Shown here one piece after another: positions 42,186 through 50,700 of a DNA stretch of 64,000 nucleotides. Under the pieces are notes generated by a model. It worked only from the letters and a program-made list of their open reading frames with translations, did not search any database and was not told the DNA's origin. Where the stretch lies: NCBI GenBank assembly GCA_963713445.1, contig CAVQMB010000026.1, positions 1 to 64,000 on the forward strand, written 5' to 3'. Made by a program: the position numbers and the translations under genes. Origin of the DNA: CAVQMB01 sp963713445 (GTDB lineage: Bacteria; Pseudomonadota; Gammaproteobacteria; Competibacterales; Competibacteraceae). Within the stretch, counting starts at the first letter, position 1, and each line of letters starts with the position of its first letter.

Positions 42186-42983
42186 TCACCGGAGAATTCT
42201 GTACCGGCCACCAATCTCCGGCACCAGCACGCGGCTGGCACCGTAGCCCGCGTCAGGCGGAATGACCATAACCTGGCCGTCGGGGTGCGGCTCGATCTCC
42301 GGTTGCACGGTGACAACCGGCTCACCGCTGGCCCGGGCCAGGGCGTCGGAGACGCTGCTAGCCCGGGCCAGCCGGGCCAGGTTCATACGGGTCGGAAATA
42401 ACACCTGGAGTTCCCCACATTCGGCCCTCGCGATAGCCTCACGCGGCGTCAGCCAAAGCGCCTGCAGCGTCTCGATACCGTCATGGCAGACCTGCTGATC
42501 GTCAGGTGCCGGCGCCAGGAAAAAACGCGTATCAAATATCCGCGGCCTGCCCCTGGGTGTAATCCAATGGCCGAACGGCACCAGCAGATCCAACGCCAGC
42601 TGCAGCCGCACATACCGACACAAGGCGCTCAGCGGTGCCGTGCCCAGCATCAGCCGGTCGCGCCACGGCACCAGCGCCGCCTGTTGGCAACCCGATATCA
42701 AACGGTCGGCTTCAGTGGTCCGGGCCAGCAACAGACCACACTCCTCGAACGCTTCCCGGACTGCGGCAACCGCGTAAGGACGCTCGACCGGGGCCACTGC
42801 CGTTGCACCATGCGTAACGAAATCCCGATGATGGTCGTCCGGCTCCACCTTGCCGCCCGGGAACACCACCGCGTCCGGGAACGCGCTGACGTAAGGCGGA
42901 CGCACCAGCATCAGCACTTCCGGACCGTGCGCCGCATCGCGCAGCAATAGCACGGTGGCCGACGGGCACACCTGCCCGGTCAT
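42186..42983 (-). CDS. NUDIX hydrolase coupled to ribB
   Basis: A 265-residue diphosphatase. The Nudix box is split by a long insertion: VVFPGGKVEPDDHHRDF, then VAAVREAFEECGLLLARTTE (R-E-x-x-E-E-x-G-x-L). This layout resembles NUDT19-like enzymes rather than the short MutT type. The ATG (42981-42983) overlaps the stop of the RibB gene by four bases (ATGA), so its translation depends on RibB. The substrate is unknown; coupling suggests a riboflavin-pathway nucleotide, a flavin nucleotide, or simple operon convenience. Confidence 0.85.
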   Translation of the reverse strand: MTGQVCPSATVLLLRDAAHGPEVLMLVRPPYVSAFPDAVVFPGGKVEPDDHHRDFVTHGATAVAPVERPYAVAAVREAFEECGLLLARTTEADRLISGCQQAALVPWRDRLMLGTAPLSALCRYVRLQLALDLLVPFGHWITPRGRPRIFDTRFFLAPAPDDQQVCHDGIETLQALWLTPREAIARAECGELQVLFPTRMNLARLARASSVSDALARASGEPVVTVQPEIEPHPDGQVMVIPPDAGYGASRVLVPEIGGRYRILR

Positions 42984-44092
42984 TCCAAGTGACCGATCGT
43001 CAACGGTATATTTTCGACGATTTCCAGGCCGTAGCTTTCCAGGCCCATATAGTGCCAGTTGCTGTTACTCATCAACCGCATGCGGCGTACACCCAGATCC
43101 ACCAGGATCTGCGAACCAACCCCGTTCTCGCGCCATTCGCGGGCTCGTTCGGGCGTATCGGGCAGCACCGCATCGGCCGGGCGCTCGAACAAGGACAAGT
43201 CGAGGCTGGTCGGATCGCGCAGGTAAATCACCACGCCCCGGCCCTCATCGGCAATCCGACGCAGTGCGGCATCCAGTAGACTGTCTTCACGGGGGCCCAG
43301 CAGATCGTCGAGCGGATGTTCATTGTGCACCCTTACCAGTACCGCGCTGCCGTCAGTAACATCACCTTTGACCAGCACCAGGTGCCGCAGGCCGTCCGGT
43401 ATCGACCGGTAGGTATAGGCCTGGAACTCACCGTAACGGGTCTGCAAGTTACGGCTCTGCTGGCGCTGGACCAGCTTTTCCTGCTGCCGCCGGTGACGAA
43501 TCAGCGCGGCTATCGATACGATCGGCAGTCCGTGCTCGGCGGCAAACGCCGTCAGTTCCGGCAACCGCTTCATGCTACCGTCGTCGTTGACCAGCTCACA
43601 GATCACGCCGGCAGGCTGCAATTCTGCCAACCGCGCCAGATCGACCGCTGCCTCGGTATGCCCGGCACGCACCAGCACGCCCCCCTCGCGCGCCCGCAGC
43701 GGAAAAATGTGACCGGGTCGGGCGAAATCCTCCGCCCGCGCGTTGTGGCCGGCCAGAGCTTGTAGCGTGTGGGCGCGGTCAGCCGCGGAGATACCGGTCG
43801 AGGTTTCAAACTTGAAGTCTACCGACACCGTAAACGCTGTGGCGTGCGATTCGGTGTTGTGCTGAACCATTTGCGGCAGATCCAGGGCCCGCAGACGCTC
43901 GTCGGTGAGCGGCGCGCAGATGATGCCGCTGGTATGGCGGATCATGAAGGCAATCTTGTCGGCCGTGGCCTTCTCCGCGGCCATAATCAGATCGCCTTCA
44001 TTTTCGCGCGATTCGTCGTCGACCACGACGACGAATCGGCCGTCAGCCAGCGCCCGGATGGCTTCTTCGATGCTGGAGAACTGTGTAGTCAT
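42980..44092 (-). CDS. ribB: 3,4-dihydroxy-2-butanone-4-phosphate synthase with degenerate GTP cyclohydrolase II domain (RibBX type)
   Basis: The N-terminal domain makes DHBP from ribulose 5-phosphate for riboflavin synthesis. The acidic metal loop DDESRENEGDLIMAAEKA and the active segments RPGHIFPLRAREGGVLVRAG and HTEAAVDLARLA are intact. The C-terminal domain has a GCH2 fold signature (AYTYRSIPDGLRHLVLVKGD), but the zinc-binding cysteines are missing: where active RibA has H-S-E-C then L-R-C-D-C, this protein reads VHNEHPLDDLLGPREDSLLD. It is therefore RibB with a non-catalytic second domain, as known in other gammaproteobacteria. The ATG at 44092 gives 370 residues. A short GC hairpin (44115-44131) precedes it; no FMN riboswitch is present. 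Confidence 0.9.
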   Translation of the reverse strand: MTTQFSSIEEAIRALADGRFVVVVDDESRENEGDLIMAAEKATADKIAFMIRHTSGIICAPLTDERLRALDLPQMVQHNTESHATAFTVSVDFKFETSTGISAADRAHTLQALAGHNARAEDFARPGHIFPLRAREGGVLVRAGHTEAAVDLARLAELQPAGVICELVNDDGSMKRLPELTAFAAEHGLPIVSIAALIRHRRQQEKLVQRQQSRNLQTRYGEFQAYTYRSIPDGLRHLVLVKGDVTDGSAVLVRVHNEHPLDDLLGPREDSLLDAALRRIADEGRGVVIYLRDPTSLDLSLFERPADAVLPDTPERAREWRENGVGSQILVDLGVRRMRLMSNSNWHYMGLESYGLEIVENIPLTIGHLE

Positions 44093-44201
44093 TACCCTGC
44101 AAACGTGTGGGCCATGGGCCCTTGCGGCCCATTGTGGAAGTCGCAAGTATAGGCAATCGCAGCAGTGCTGTCGCCGCTGCCATAAGCGCCGCGTCGCAAC
44201 G

Positions 44202-44582
44202 CTACCCTGGCGGGTCCTCGGCGGAGCAGCGACCCAGCTGGTTCAGTAGATAATCACGCAGTACCACTGCCTGATTGTGGGCCGGATCCCGAGCACTGTA
44301 GATTAACGTTAAGCGGCTGTCAGCGGCCAATGCCAGCAACTGTTCGATGACCTCCGGACGCTGTGCCAGTTCGGCCTGGTAGCACTGCCGGAACTCGTCC
44401 CACCGGACCGGCTGATGGCCGAACCAGCGCCGCAGTTCGTGACTGGGCCCCGCTTCCCGCAGCCATAGTTCGAGCCCGGCGCGCGCCCGACTCACACCGC
44501 GTGGCCACACCCGGTCGACCAGCACCCGGTGTCCATCGCCCGGCACAGCGGGCTCATAGACCCGCTTGGTGACAATCTCCAT
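44202..44582 (-). CDS. DUF488 family protein (YeaO-like)
   Basis: A 126-residue protein. The family core is visible in KRVYEPAVPGDGHRVLVDRV, then WPRGVSRARAGLELWLREAG, PSHELRRWFGHQPVRWDEFR and LTLIYSARDPAHNQAVVLRD. The length is typical. Function is unestablished. The next gene upstream on the same strand ends four bases away, so the two are probably co-transcribed. Confidence 0.88.
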   Translation of the reverse strand: MEIVTKRVYEPAVPGDGHRVLVDRVWPRGVSRARAGLELWLREAGPSHELRRWFGHQPVRWDEFRQCYQAELAQRPEVIEQLLALAADSRLTLIYSARDPAHNQAVVLRDYLLNQLGRCSAEDPPG

Positions 44583-44586
44583 GGCG

Positions 44587-45165
44587 CTATGAATTGCGTC
44601 GTATAACGACTGATTCGGTCACGATTACATCCATCGGAATATCAAACGGCTGCGGATGGATCGTATCCAGCCGCGCCAGTTCATAGCCGATACCGATCGC
44701 CATTGGTGGCTTGCTCAATGCCGCGATGGTGCGATCAAAATAGCCACCGCCGTAGCCGAGGCGGTAGCAGCCGCCATCGAAGCCCACCAGCGGCACCAGT
44801 AGCACATCAGGCTCGACAACGTTGCGCGTGCGCGGCACCGGAATCTGGTAAACGCCGCGCTCGGTTGGATCGCCGGCCTGCCAGAGCCGGAATTCCAGCG
44901 GCTGACGCGGCTCGATCACCGCCGGCAATGCGGTCCGGCCACCGCTCTGATTGAGTTCGGCGGCCAGCCCACGGGCATCGAACTCGCCCTTGAATGGCCA
45001 GCACAGGCCGAAAACCAGCCCTTCCGGCGCCGGCAGTAGCTGCCGCAGATACGGCTCGATGATCGCATTCCAGCGGTTGCGCTGCTCGCGACCCACGGCC
45101 AGCCGCGCGGCGATCAGCCGCTCCCGCTCGCGGCGGCGCCATTGCTTGACCTCGCTTGGATCCAC
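44587..45165 (-). CDS. fau: 5-formyltetrahydrofolate cyclo-ligase
   Basis: Converts 5-formyl-THF to 5,10-methenyl-THF with ATP. The 192-residue protein has an N-terminal basic helix (VKQWRRRERERLIAARLAVG), the folate region GLVFGLCWPFKGEFDARGLA, and the signature LVGFDGGCYRLGYGGGYFDR. In E. coli the homologue (ygfA) is linked to 6S RNA, but here only 21 bases separate it from the preceding gene, so no 6S RNA fits. It ends four bases before the DUF488 gene. Confidence 0.93.
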   Translation of the reverse strand: MDPSEVKQWRRRERERLIAARLAVGREQRNRWNAIIEPYLRQLLPAPEGLVFGLCWPFKGEFDARGLAAELNQSGGRTALPAVIEPRQPLEFRLWQAGDPTERGVYQIPVPRTRNVVEPDVLLVPLVGFDGGCYRLGYGGGYFDRTIAALSKPPMAIGIGYELARLDTIHPQPFDIPMDVIVTESVVIRRNS

Positions 45166-45186
45166 CTAACACGCTCCTCCCGGCTG

Positions 45187-45963
45187 TCAGATCAGCCAGG
45201 TTGACAGACTCTCGTACAACAGTCGCAGCCCGGTGAGCAAAAGAAACGCGTAGCACAGTTGGTAGAAGCGCTCCGCCGGCACCCGCTTGTGCAGCCAGAT
45301 GCCCAGTCCCATGCCGAGTGCGGCCAGCGGCAGCAGGACCAGCGCAAGCTCGAGGTTGGTATCACCCAGCTGGCCCAGCAGACTATAAGGAATCAGTTTG
45401 ACGTAATTAACCACAATAAAAAAGATCACGGTGGTGCCCTGGTACAGGGTCTTGTCGAGCTGCCGTGGGAGCAGATACACCTGCAGCGGCGCTCCGCCAG
45501 CGTGGGCGATGAAGCTGGTGAAGCCGGACACCGCCCCCCAGAAACCGCCCCGCAGCACATCCTGGGGCTGCGCCTCGGCGGCCACGTGGCGCCGCCGCAG
45601 CCAGTAGTCGAGGCTGAACGTGACCGCAATCACGCCGAGCAGCAGGCGAACGAATGTCTCATCCAGCAAGCCGAACGTCAGACTGCCCAGTGTAATCCCC
45701 GCCACCGCACCTGGCAGCATGATACGCAGGCTGGCCGGATCCGCATGGCCCCGATAAGCCCATACCCCGATCAGATCCATCACACACAAAATCGGCAGCA
45801 GAATGGCGGCCGCCTGCACCGGGCCGATGACCAGCGACAGCAGCGGCACCGCCAGAATGCCGAGACCGCCACCAAACCCACCCTTGGAGATTCCCATGAT
45901 CAGCACCGCCGGTACGGCGCTGGCATAAAACCACGGATCGGTCAGCAGCATACCGCCCCGCAT
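45187..45963 (-). CDS. TauE/SafE family sulfite/anion exporter
   Basis: A 258-residue membrane protein with about eight helices. The N-terminal repeat SKGGFGGGLGILAVPLLSLV and the matching second-half segment SGFTSFIAHAGGAPLQVYLL are the two family signatures. Members export sulfite, sulfoacetate or related anions, and most are unassigned. It heads a run that continues with 5-FCL and DUF488. It diverges from the sirtuin gene across 81 bases. An internal ATG five residues in is an alternative start. Confidence 0.88.
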   Translation of the reverse strand: MRGGMLLTDPWFYASAVPAVLIMGISKGGFGGGLGILAVPLLSLVIGPVQAAAILLPILCVMDLIGVWAYRGHADPASLRIMLPGAVAGITLGSLTFGLLDETFVRLLLGVIAVTFSLDYWLRRRHVAAEAQPQDVLRGGFWGAVSGFTSFIAHAGGAPLQVYLLPRQLDKTLYQGTTVIFFIVVNYVKLIPYSLLGQLGDTNLELALVLLPLAALGMGLGIWLHKRVPAERFYQLCYAFLLLTGLRLLYESLSTWLI

Positions 45964-46044
45964 GATTGGCCAAACGACTCACCACATGCAACCATGTTGC
46001 CTCACCGCTGTAGACGTTTGATTGGATAACCGGCACTCGCAGCC

Positions 46045-46890
46045 ATGGCATCAGCGACTGTTGTGACCACCTCTGTTTCAGAACTGGCCGCTTTCATCCG
46101 GCGCCATCCGCGACTGCTGGTGATAACCGGTGCCGGCGTCAGCACCGCCTCCGGGATTCCCGATTACCGCGATCACGATGGCCAGTGGAAGCAAAGCCAA
46201 CCGGTCACCTGGCAGGCTTTCGTAGGCAGTGAATACGCCCGTCAACGCTACTGGGCGCGCAGTATGCTGGGCTGGCCTCGCTTCGGCCAGGCCCGGCCTA
46301 ACGGGGCTCACGGCGCGCTGGTGCAACTTGAGGCCGCCGGCCATGTGAGCGCGCTGATAACCCAGAACGTCGACGGGCTGCACCAGCGCGCCGGCCACCA
46401 CCACGTAATCGACCTGCACGGGCGTCTGGACCGGGTCGACTGCCTGGCCTGCGGGTGCAGGCTTACCCGCGCCGACGTGCAGCGGCAACTGCTGACGATC
46501 AATCCCGAATTCGCCGACCGTCCGGCAACCCTGTTAGCCGACGGTGATGTCGCTCTGGAAACGGCCGACTTCAGCCAGTTCCGGCTCCCGACGTGCCCCC
46601 GCTGCGGGGGACTGGTCAAACCGGCGGTGGTGTTCTTCGGCGAAACGGTCCCGCCGGCCCGGGTCGCCATGGCGTTGGCAGCACTGGAGCAAGCCGATGC
46701 GGTCCTGGTCGTGGGCTCGTCGCTGATGGTCTACTCGGGATTCCGATTCTGCCGTGCCGCCGCCGCCCAGGGCAAACCGATTGCAGCCCTTAACCTCGGC
46801 CGCACCCGGGCCGACGACCTGCTGGCACTGAAGGTCAGCCAGTCCTGCGCCGAAGCCCTGCCTGAACTGATCGGCCAACTGGCCATATGA
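46045..46890 (+). CDS. NAD-dependent deacylase (sirtuin)
   Basis: A 281-residue Sir2 protein. The NAD-binding motif is LLVITGAGVSTASGIPDYRD. The catalytic segment is SALITQNVDGLHQRAGHHHV followed by IDLHGRLDRVDCLACGC, with the proton-acceptor histidine in the D-L-H-G-R motif. The zinc ribbon uses CLAC and CPRC. VVFFGETVPPARV and VGSSLMVYSGF complete the core. The D-Y-R-D-H-D-G-Q-W-K arrangement and length fit class II sirtuins (SIRT4-like), which act as deacylases or ADP-ribosyltransferases. The partner protein is unknown. It converges with the metallo-hydrolase after three bases. Confidence 0.92.
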   Translation: MASATVVTTSVSELAAFIRRHPRLLVITGAGVSTASGIPDYRDHDGQWKQSQPVTWQAFVGSEYARQRYWARSMLGWPRFGQARPNGAHGALVQLEAAGHVSALITQNVDGLHQRAGHHHVIDLHGRLDRVDCLACGCRLTRADVQRQLLTINPEFADRPATLLADGDVALETADFSQFRLPTCPRCGGLVKPAVVFFGETVPPARVAMALAALEQADAVLVVGSSLMVYSGFRFCRAAAAQGKPIAALNLGRTRADDLLALKVSQSCAEALPELIGQLAI

Positions 46891-46893
46891 GCG

Positions 46894-47538
46894 TCAGACC
46901 ACCGGGCGCCCGCCGATGAACGGATTGTTGCGACGTTCCGCGCCAATGGTGGAGGTCGGGCCATGGCCGGGGATGAACTGGACCTCGTCGGGCAGGGTCA
47001 GCAACTGCTCGCGGATCGAGTGAATCAGGGTGTCGAAATCACCGCGCGGGAAATCGGTGCGACCGATCGAGCCCTGAAACAGCACATCGCCAACGATCGC
47101 CAGCTTGGCGTCGGGCTGGTAGAACACCACGTGGCCCGGGGTATGCCCCGGACAGTGCCGGACCGCCAGTTCGATGGTGCCGAACCGGACCGTGTCGCCC
47201 TGCTCCAGCCAGCGGTCGGGGGTGAATGGCTGCACTGGCGGAAATCCGAACATCTGACTCTGTTCGGCCAGTCGATCAAGCCAGAACCGGTCCTCCTGCT
47301 GCGGCCCCTCGATCGGCACGCCAAGCCGGTGCGCCAGCTCTCCGGCGCCGCCGACATGGTCGAGATGACCGTGGGTCAACAGGATCTTCTCGATCCCGCA
47401 GCCCGCTTCTTCTGCCGCCGCCACCAGCCGGTCGATCTCACCACCGGGATCGACCAGCGCCGCCTTGCCACTGGCCTCACAACACAACAGTGAACAATTC
47501 TGGGCGAACGGGGTGACAGGAATGATGTAGGCTTTCAT
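46894..47538 (-). CDS. MBL-fold metallo-hydrolase (glyoxalase II-like)
   Basis: A 214-residue protein from ATG 47538 (MKAYIIPVTPFAQNCSLLCC). The metal ligands are ILLTHGHLDHVGGA, then VRHCPGHTPGHVV, AIVGDVLFQGSIGRTDF and FIPGHGPTSTIGAE. This is the compact YcbL-type of glyoxalase II-like hydrolases, which act on thioesters such as S-lactoylglutathione. The exact substrate is not readable. A longer start at 47577 is less likely. Confidence 0.9.
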   Translation of the reverse strand: MKAYIIPVTPFAQNCSLLCCEASGKAALVDPGGEIDRLVAAAEEAGCGIEKILLTHGHLDHVGGAGELAHRLGVPIEGPQQEDRFWLDRLAEQSQMFGFPPVQPFTPDRWLEQGDTVRFGTIELAVRHCPGHTPGHVVFYQPDAKLAIVGDVLFQGSIGRTDFPRGDFDTLIHSIREQLLTLPDEVQFIPGHGPTSTIGAERRNNPFIGGRPVV

Positions 47539-47622
47539 ACGCCCCAGTTCAAGATATTGAAGATGTGATTGTAGCAACGCCTGCTAGTGCAGGGGATCCA
47601 GCCACGTCGTCATCGAACGATA

Positions 47623-48810
47623 TCAGGCCGTCTGATAGAGATAATCCCGGGTCAGCGGCACCGTGTCATTAGCCCGTGCCAGCTGGAACTGGAAAACCAC
47701 CAGTTCGCCCCAGCGGAAAGCCGCCTCGGAGAGTTGCAGATAGTACTCCCACATGCGACAGAAGCGTTCGTCGAAACGCTCGGCGGTCACGTCGCGGATT
47801 CGCTGAAAGCGCTGATGCCAGTGCTGCAGCGTTTTCGCATAGTGTAGCCGCAGCACCTCCAGATCGCTGAGAATCAACCCCGAGCGCTCAATCCGGCGGG
47901 ACACCTCGGACAGCGCCGGGATGTAACCGCCGGGAAAAATGTGCTTGCGAATCCAGGCATCGGTCACCGTCGGCGGCCGGGTGCGGCCAATGGTGTGAAT
48001 GAGCGCACGCCCATCGGGCTTGAGCATCCGTTCGATGGCGTCGAAATAGACCTGATACTGGGGCCGGCCCACATGCTCGAACATGCCGACACTTACGATG
48101 GCATCGTATTGGTCCTGATGCAACCGGTAATCCTGGAGCCGGAACTGCACCCGATCCTCCAGACGCGCCGCCCGCGCCCGTGCCTGCGCCACCCGCAGCT
48201 GATCGTCGGCGAGGGTTAACCCGACCACCTCAACACCGTAGTGCTCGGCCAGATGCAGCGCCATACCCCCCCAACCACAACCGATGTCGAGCACCCGCTG
48301 CCCCGCCCGCAGCAGCAGCTTGCGGGCGATATGCTCGCGTTTGGCAGTCTGCGCCTCATCGAGGGTCATACCAGGCCGGCTGAAGTAAGCACAGGAATAC
48401 TGCATGTCCTGGTCCAGGAAACCACGGAACAACTGCTCGTCGATATCGTAATGATGGTGCACATTGGCGCGGCTGCGCCTGGCGTTGTTCAGCTCCACCG
48501 CATGGTGTCGTAGTCGGCTGACGACACCCCGCAGCCCCACGCGGTCGGCGAGAACCTGCTGCTGGTTGACGGCGGCCAGTGCGAAGACTGCCAGCAGACC
48601 GCCTTCGCCCGGTTCCCAGCCGCCATCCATGTAGGTCTCGCCCAGTTCCAGTTCAGGATCGCGCGCGATACGTCTGAGCACATCGCGGCGATGTACGACT
48701 ATGTGTGCTTGCGGCATCCCCTCGCCCAGCGTGTGAGTGATTCCGTCCGGCATCTGCACACTCAATGTGCCGGTGTGCAAGCGACGTTCAAGCAACGATA
48801 AAATCATCAT
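47623..48810 (-). CDS. cfa: cyclopropane-fatty-acyl-phospholipid synthase family protein
   Basis: A SAM-dependent methyltransferase of 395 residues that would add a methylene across lipid double bonds at the inner membrane. An N-terminal lipid-binding domain (LGETYMDGGWEPGEGGLLAV) precedes HHYDIDEQLFRGFLDQDMQY and CAYFSRPGMTLDEAQTAKRE. The SAM site is VLDIGCGWGGMALHLAEHYG. Later active-site segments are VSVGMFEHVGRPQYQVYFDA and IRKHIFPGGYIPALSEV. It stands alone, with a 335-base upstream gap that could carry a stress-responsive promoter. Confidence 0.92.
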   Translation of the reverse strand: MMILSLLERRLHTGTLSVQMPDGITHTLGEGMPQAHIVVHRRDVLRRIARDPELELGETYMDGGWEPGEGGLLAVFALAAVNQQQVLADRVGLRGVVSRLRHHAVELNNARRSRANVHHHYDIDEQLFRGFLDQDMQYSCAYFSRPGMTLDEAQTAKREHIARKLLLRAGQRVLDIGCGWGGMALHLAEHYGVEVVGLTLADDQLRVAQARARAARLEDRVQFRLQDYRLHQDQYDAIVSVGMFEHVGRPQYQVYFDAIERMLKPDGRALIHTIGRTRPPTVTDAWIRKHIFPGGYIPALSEVSRRIERSGLILSDLEVLRLHYAKTLQHWHQRFQRIRDVTAERFDERFCRMWEYYLQLSEAAFRWGELVVFQFQLARANDTVPLTRDYLYQTA

Positions 48811-49145
48811 CCACTACGCCTTATACAATAACCGGCGAAGATACCCTCATCACGATGCTGGCAATCCGCCCCCAGGTCACAACGGCTCGACCGTGACAGC
48901 CACAGCATGGCCGATAGATTGCCGGTACGACCTCTCTGGATGCAGATCAAGCAGCAATGGGTTAGCGGCCTCGCGGGTTCTTTATTGAATAACCGAGACA
49001 GTAGTAAATGCCCGGATCAGGTATCACAGGTCAGATATTGCATCGCCAGCCTATGGATGGCAAACGGCCAGTAACACCCACAGATACTCCGCGCGAGCGT
49101 TGCGATGGTAAAGTGCCCGACTTTGATCAATAGAAGTACGCTTTG
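48811..49145. other. intergenic gap between cfa and AEC carrier
   Basis: This is the divergent promoter region of cfa and the AEC gene. I see no coding sequence, strong hairpin or clear consensus promoter. The part nearest cfa is relatively AT-rich (ACTACGCCTTATACAATAAC at about 48812-48831), and TATACAAT within it is the best -10 candidate, orientation uncertain. Confidence 0.4.
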
Positions 49146-50165
49146 ATGCTGCGACTGCCCGCTCGGATCCTGCCATCACGAGCGGCCGCTATGGCCGTAT
49201 TGCTGCTGGCTGCACCCACCGCCTTTGCCGGGGGCGACCCGGCTGCCGGTGCCGGGATGCTGGTCCAACTGGGCCAGATATTTATTGACGTCATCCTGCC
49301 AGTCTACCTGCTGGTGGCCGTCGGCTGGGTGCTGGGCAAACGCCTTGGGCTGGAAGCCCGCACGCTATCACGCTATGCCTATTACATTCTGGTGCCGGCG
49401 TTCGTGTTCAAAGTCATGTCGACTGCCAGCCTGCCGGCGGCGCTGGCACTGCGGATGGTCGGTTACATTCTGCTGGTGCATCTGGCCGTCGCCGGCGCCG
49501 CGCTGGCGCTCGCCCTGATGCTGCGGCGGCCGGCGCAGGTGGTAGGCGCCTATGTGGTAATCGCGGTGTTTGGTAACGTTGGCAACTTTGGGTTACCGCT
49601 GATCAGTTTCCGGCTCGGACCACAGGCGCTGGCGCCAGCGACGGTGTATTTCCTGGCAGTGGTGGTTATCGCCTTCGTGATCGCCGTCGCGGCTGCCAGC
49701 TGGCACCACGGCGGCGTATGGCACGCGTTGCTGTCGGTGCTGCGCACGCCCGCGCTGATGGCATTAGTGCCGGCACTGGCTTTCAATGTGGGCCATGTGG
49801 TGCCACCGCTATGGCTGAGTCGGAGTGTTGATCTGCTGGGCAATGCGATGGTGCCCACCATGCTGGTCACCCTTGGGGTCCAACTGGCTGCAAGCGGCCG
49901 CCCGGTGCTGGAGTGGGACGTATTCCTGGCAGCCGGCGTACGCCTGATCGGAGCACCATTGATCGCGCTGGCGCTGGCGATCCCATTCGCTCTGCCGGAG
50001 CCGGCTCGTACCACGGGCATTCTGCAGGCCAGCATGCCCACCGCCGTGCTGGCAGTCTTGATCGCACTGGAACATAACCTGCTGCCGAACTTCGTAACCA
50101 CCGCCGTACTGATATCCACGCTGGCCAGCGTGGTCACGCTGACCCTGGTGATGGCGCTGGTGTGA
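49146..50165 (+). CDS. AEC family transporter (auxin efflux carrier-like)
   Basis: A 339-residue permease with about ten helices in two inverted halves. The first half includes VILPVYLLVAVGWVLGKRLG and YAYYILVPAFVFKVMSTA. The motif VFGNVGNFGLPLISFRLGPQ carries the asparagine-rich discontinuous helix, and the second half includes MVPTMLVTLGVQLA and GILQASMPTAVLAVLIALEH. Unusually, about 38 residues precede the first family helix and read like a signal peptide (RAAAMAVLLLAAPTAFAGGD). Either the start is internal (for example MLVQLGQIFIDV) or the protein has a cleavable leader. Substrates of the family are malonate, other carboxylates or auxin-like compounds. Confidence 0.85.
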   Translation: MLRLPARILPSRAAAMAVLLLAAPTAFAGGDPAAGAGMLVQLGQIFIDVILPVYLLVAVGWVLGKRLGLEARTLSRYAYYILVPAFVFKVMSTASLPAALALRMVGYILLVHLAVAGAALALALMLRRPAQVVGAYVVIAVFGNVGNFGLPLISFRLGPQALAPATVYFLAVVVIAFVIAVAAASWHHGGVWHALLSVLRTPALMALVPALAFNVGHVVPPLWLSRSVDLLGNAMVPTMLVTLGVQLAASGRPVLEWDVFLAAGVRLIGAPLIALALAIPFALPEPARTTGILQASMPTAVLAVLIALEHNLLPNFVTTAVLISTLASVVTLTLVMALV

Positions 50166-50173
50166 TGCCGGGT

Positions 50174-50665
50174 TCAGCTTTCGGCAATTCGCAGCGTCAC
50201 TATCAGCGTCTCTAATTCGGCAACCGGCAACGCCTGTTCCAGTTGCGGATAAAACTGCTGTTCGCGCAAATCGTGATGTTCCAGCACAGCCCCCAGCCGC
50301 AGCACGTCAGGCAGCACCTGTATCATGGTCCGGCGCGGCGGCTGATCACTGGCAAAACGCGCCAGCAAATCGGTCAGGTGGGCCAGCCGGCGCTGCAGGA
50401 TAAGATGATCGCCGGTCAACAGACGGGCTGTTTGCGCATCGAGATCAACCGCCAACGGCACGACGTGGACCTCTTCCAGCTGCAGGTGTGCTTCCAACAA
50501 AGCGCCCAGCCCGGCGAAACAAGCCGCGGCATCCTGGTACCGGCAGGCGGTGAACGCCTCCAGGAGGTCCAGATAGCGTTCTGTCAAACGCTCATGGACG
50601 GCGCTGTTGACAGCACTCAACGTCACTGGGGCCGGGCGCGAACTTTGATCGGGTGCGTTCATCAA
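50174..50665 (-). CDS. hemerythrin HHE-like domain protein
   Basis: A 163-residue helical protein. Candidate diiron ligands follow HHE spacing: VHERLTERYLDLLEAF, LLEAHLQLEEVHVVPLAV, LTGDHLILQRRLAHLTDL and LEHHDLREQQFYPQLEQA. Hemerythrin-like proteins bind O2, NO or iron, or act in redox sensing. The match is by pattern, not by a full-length alignment. It converges with the AEC gene and diverges from the DUF1499 gene over 35 bases. Confidence 0.7.
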   Translation of the reverse strand: MMNAPDQSSRPAPVTLSAVNSAVHERLTERYLDLLEAFTACRYQDAAACFAGLGALLEAHLQLEEVHVVPLAVDLDAQTARLLTGDHLILQRRLAHLTDLLARFASDQPPRRTMIQVLPDVLRLGAVLEHHDLREQQFYPQLEQALPVAELETLIVTLRIAES

Positions 50666-50700
50666 AGGTAAAACCCACCAACTGCAAACGGAAGAACCTC

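Noticed and set aside
44093..44201. FMN riboswitch upstream of ribB
   Set aside because: Only a short TGGGCC/GGCCCA hairpin is present; the conserved multi-helix FMN aptamer sequence is absent.
45166..45186. 6S RNA next to the 5-FCL gene
   Set aside because: The gap to the preceding gene is 21 bases, too small for the roughly 180-base RNA.
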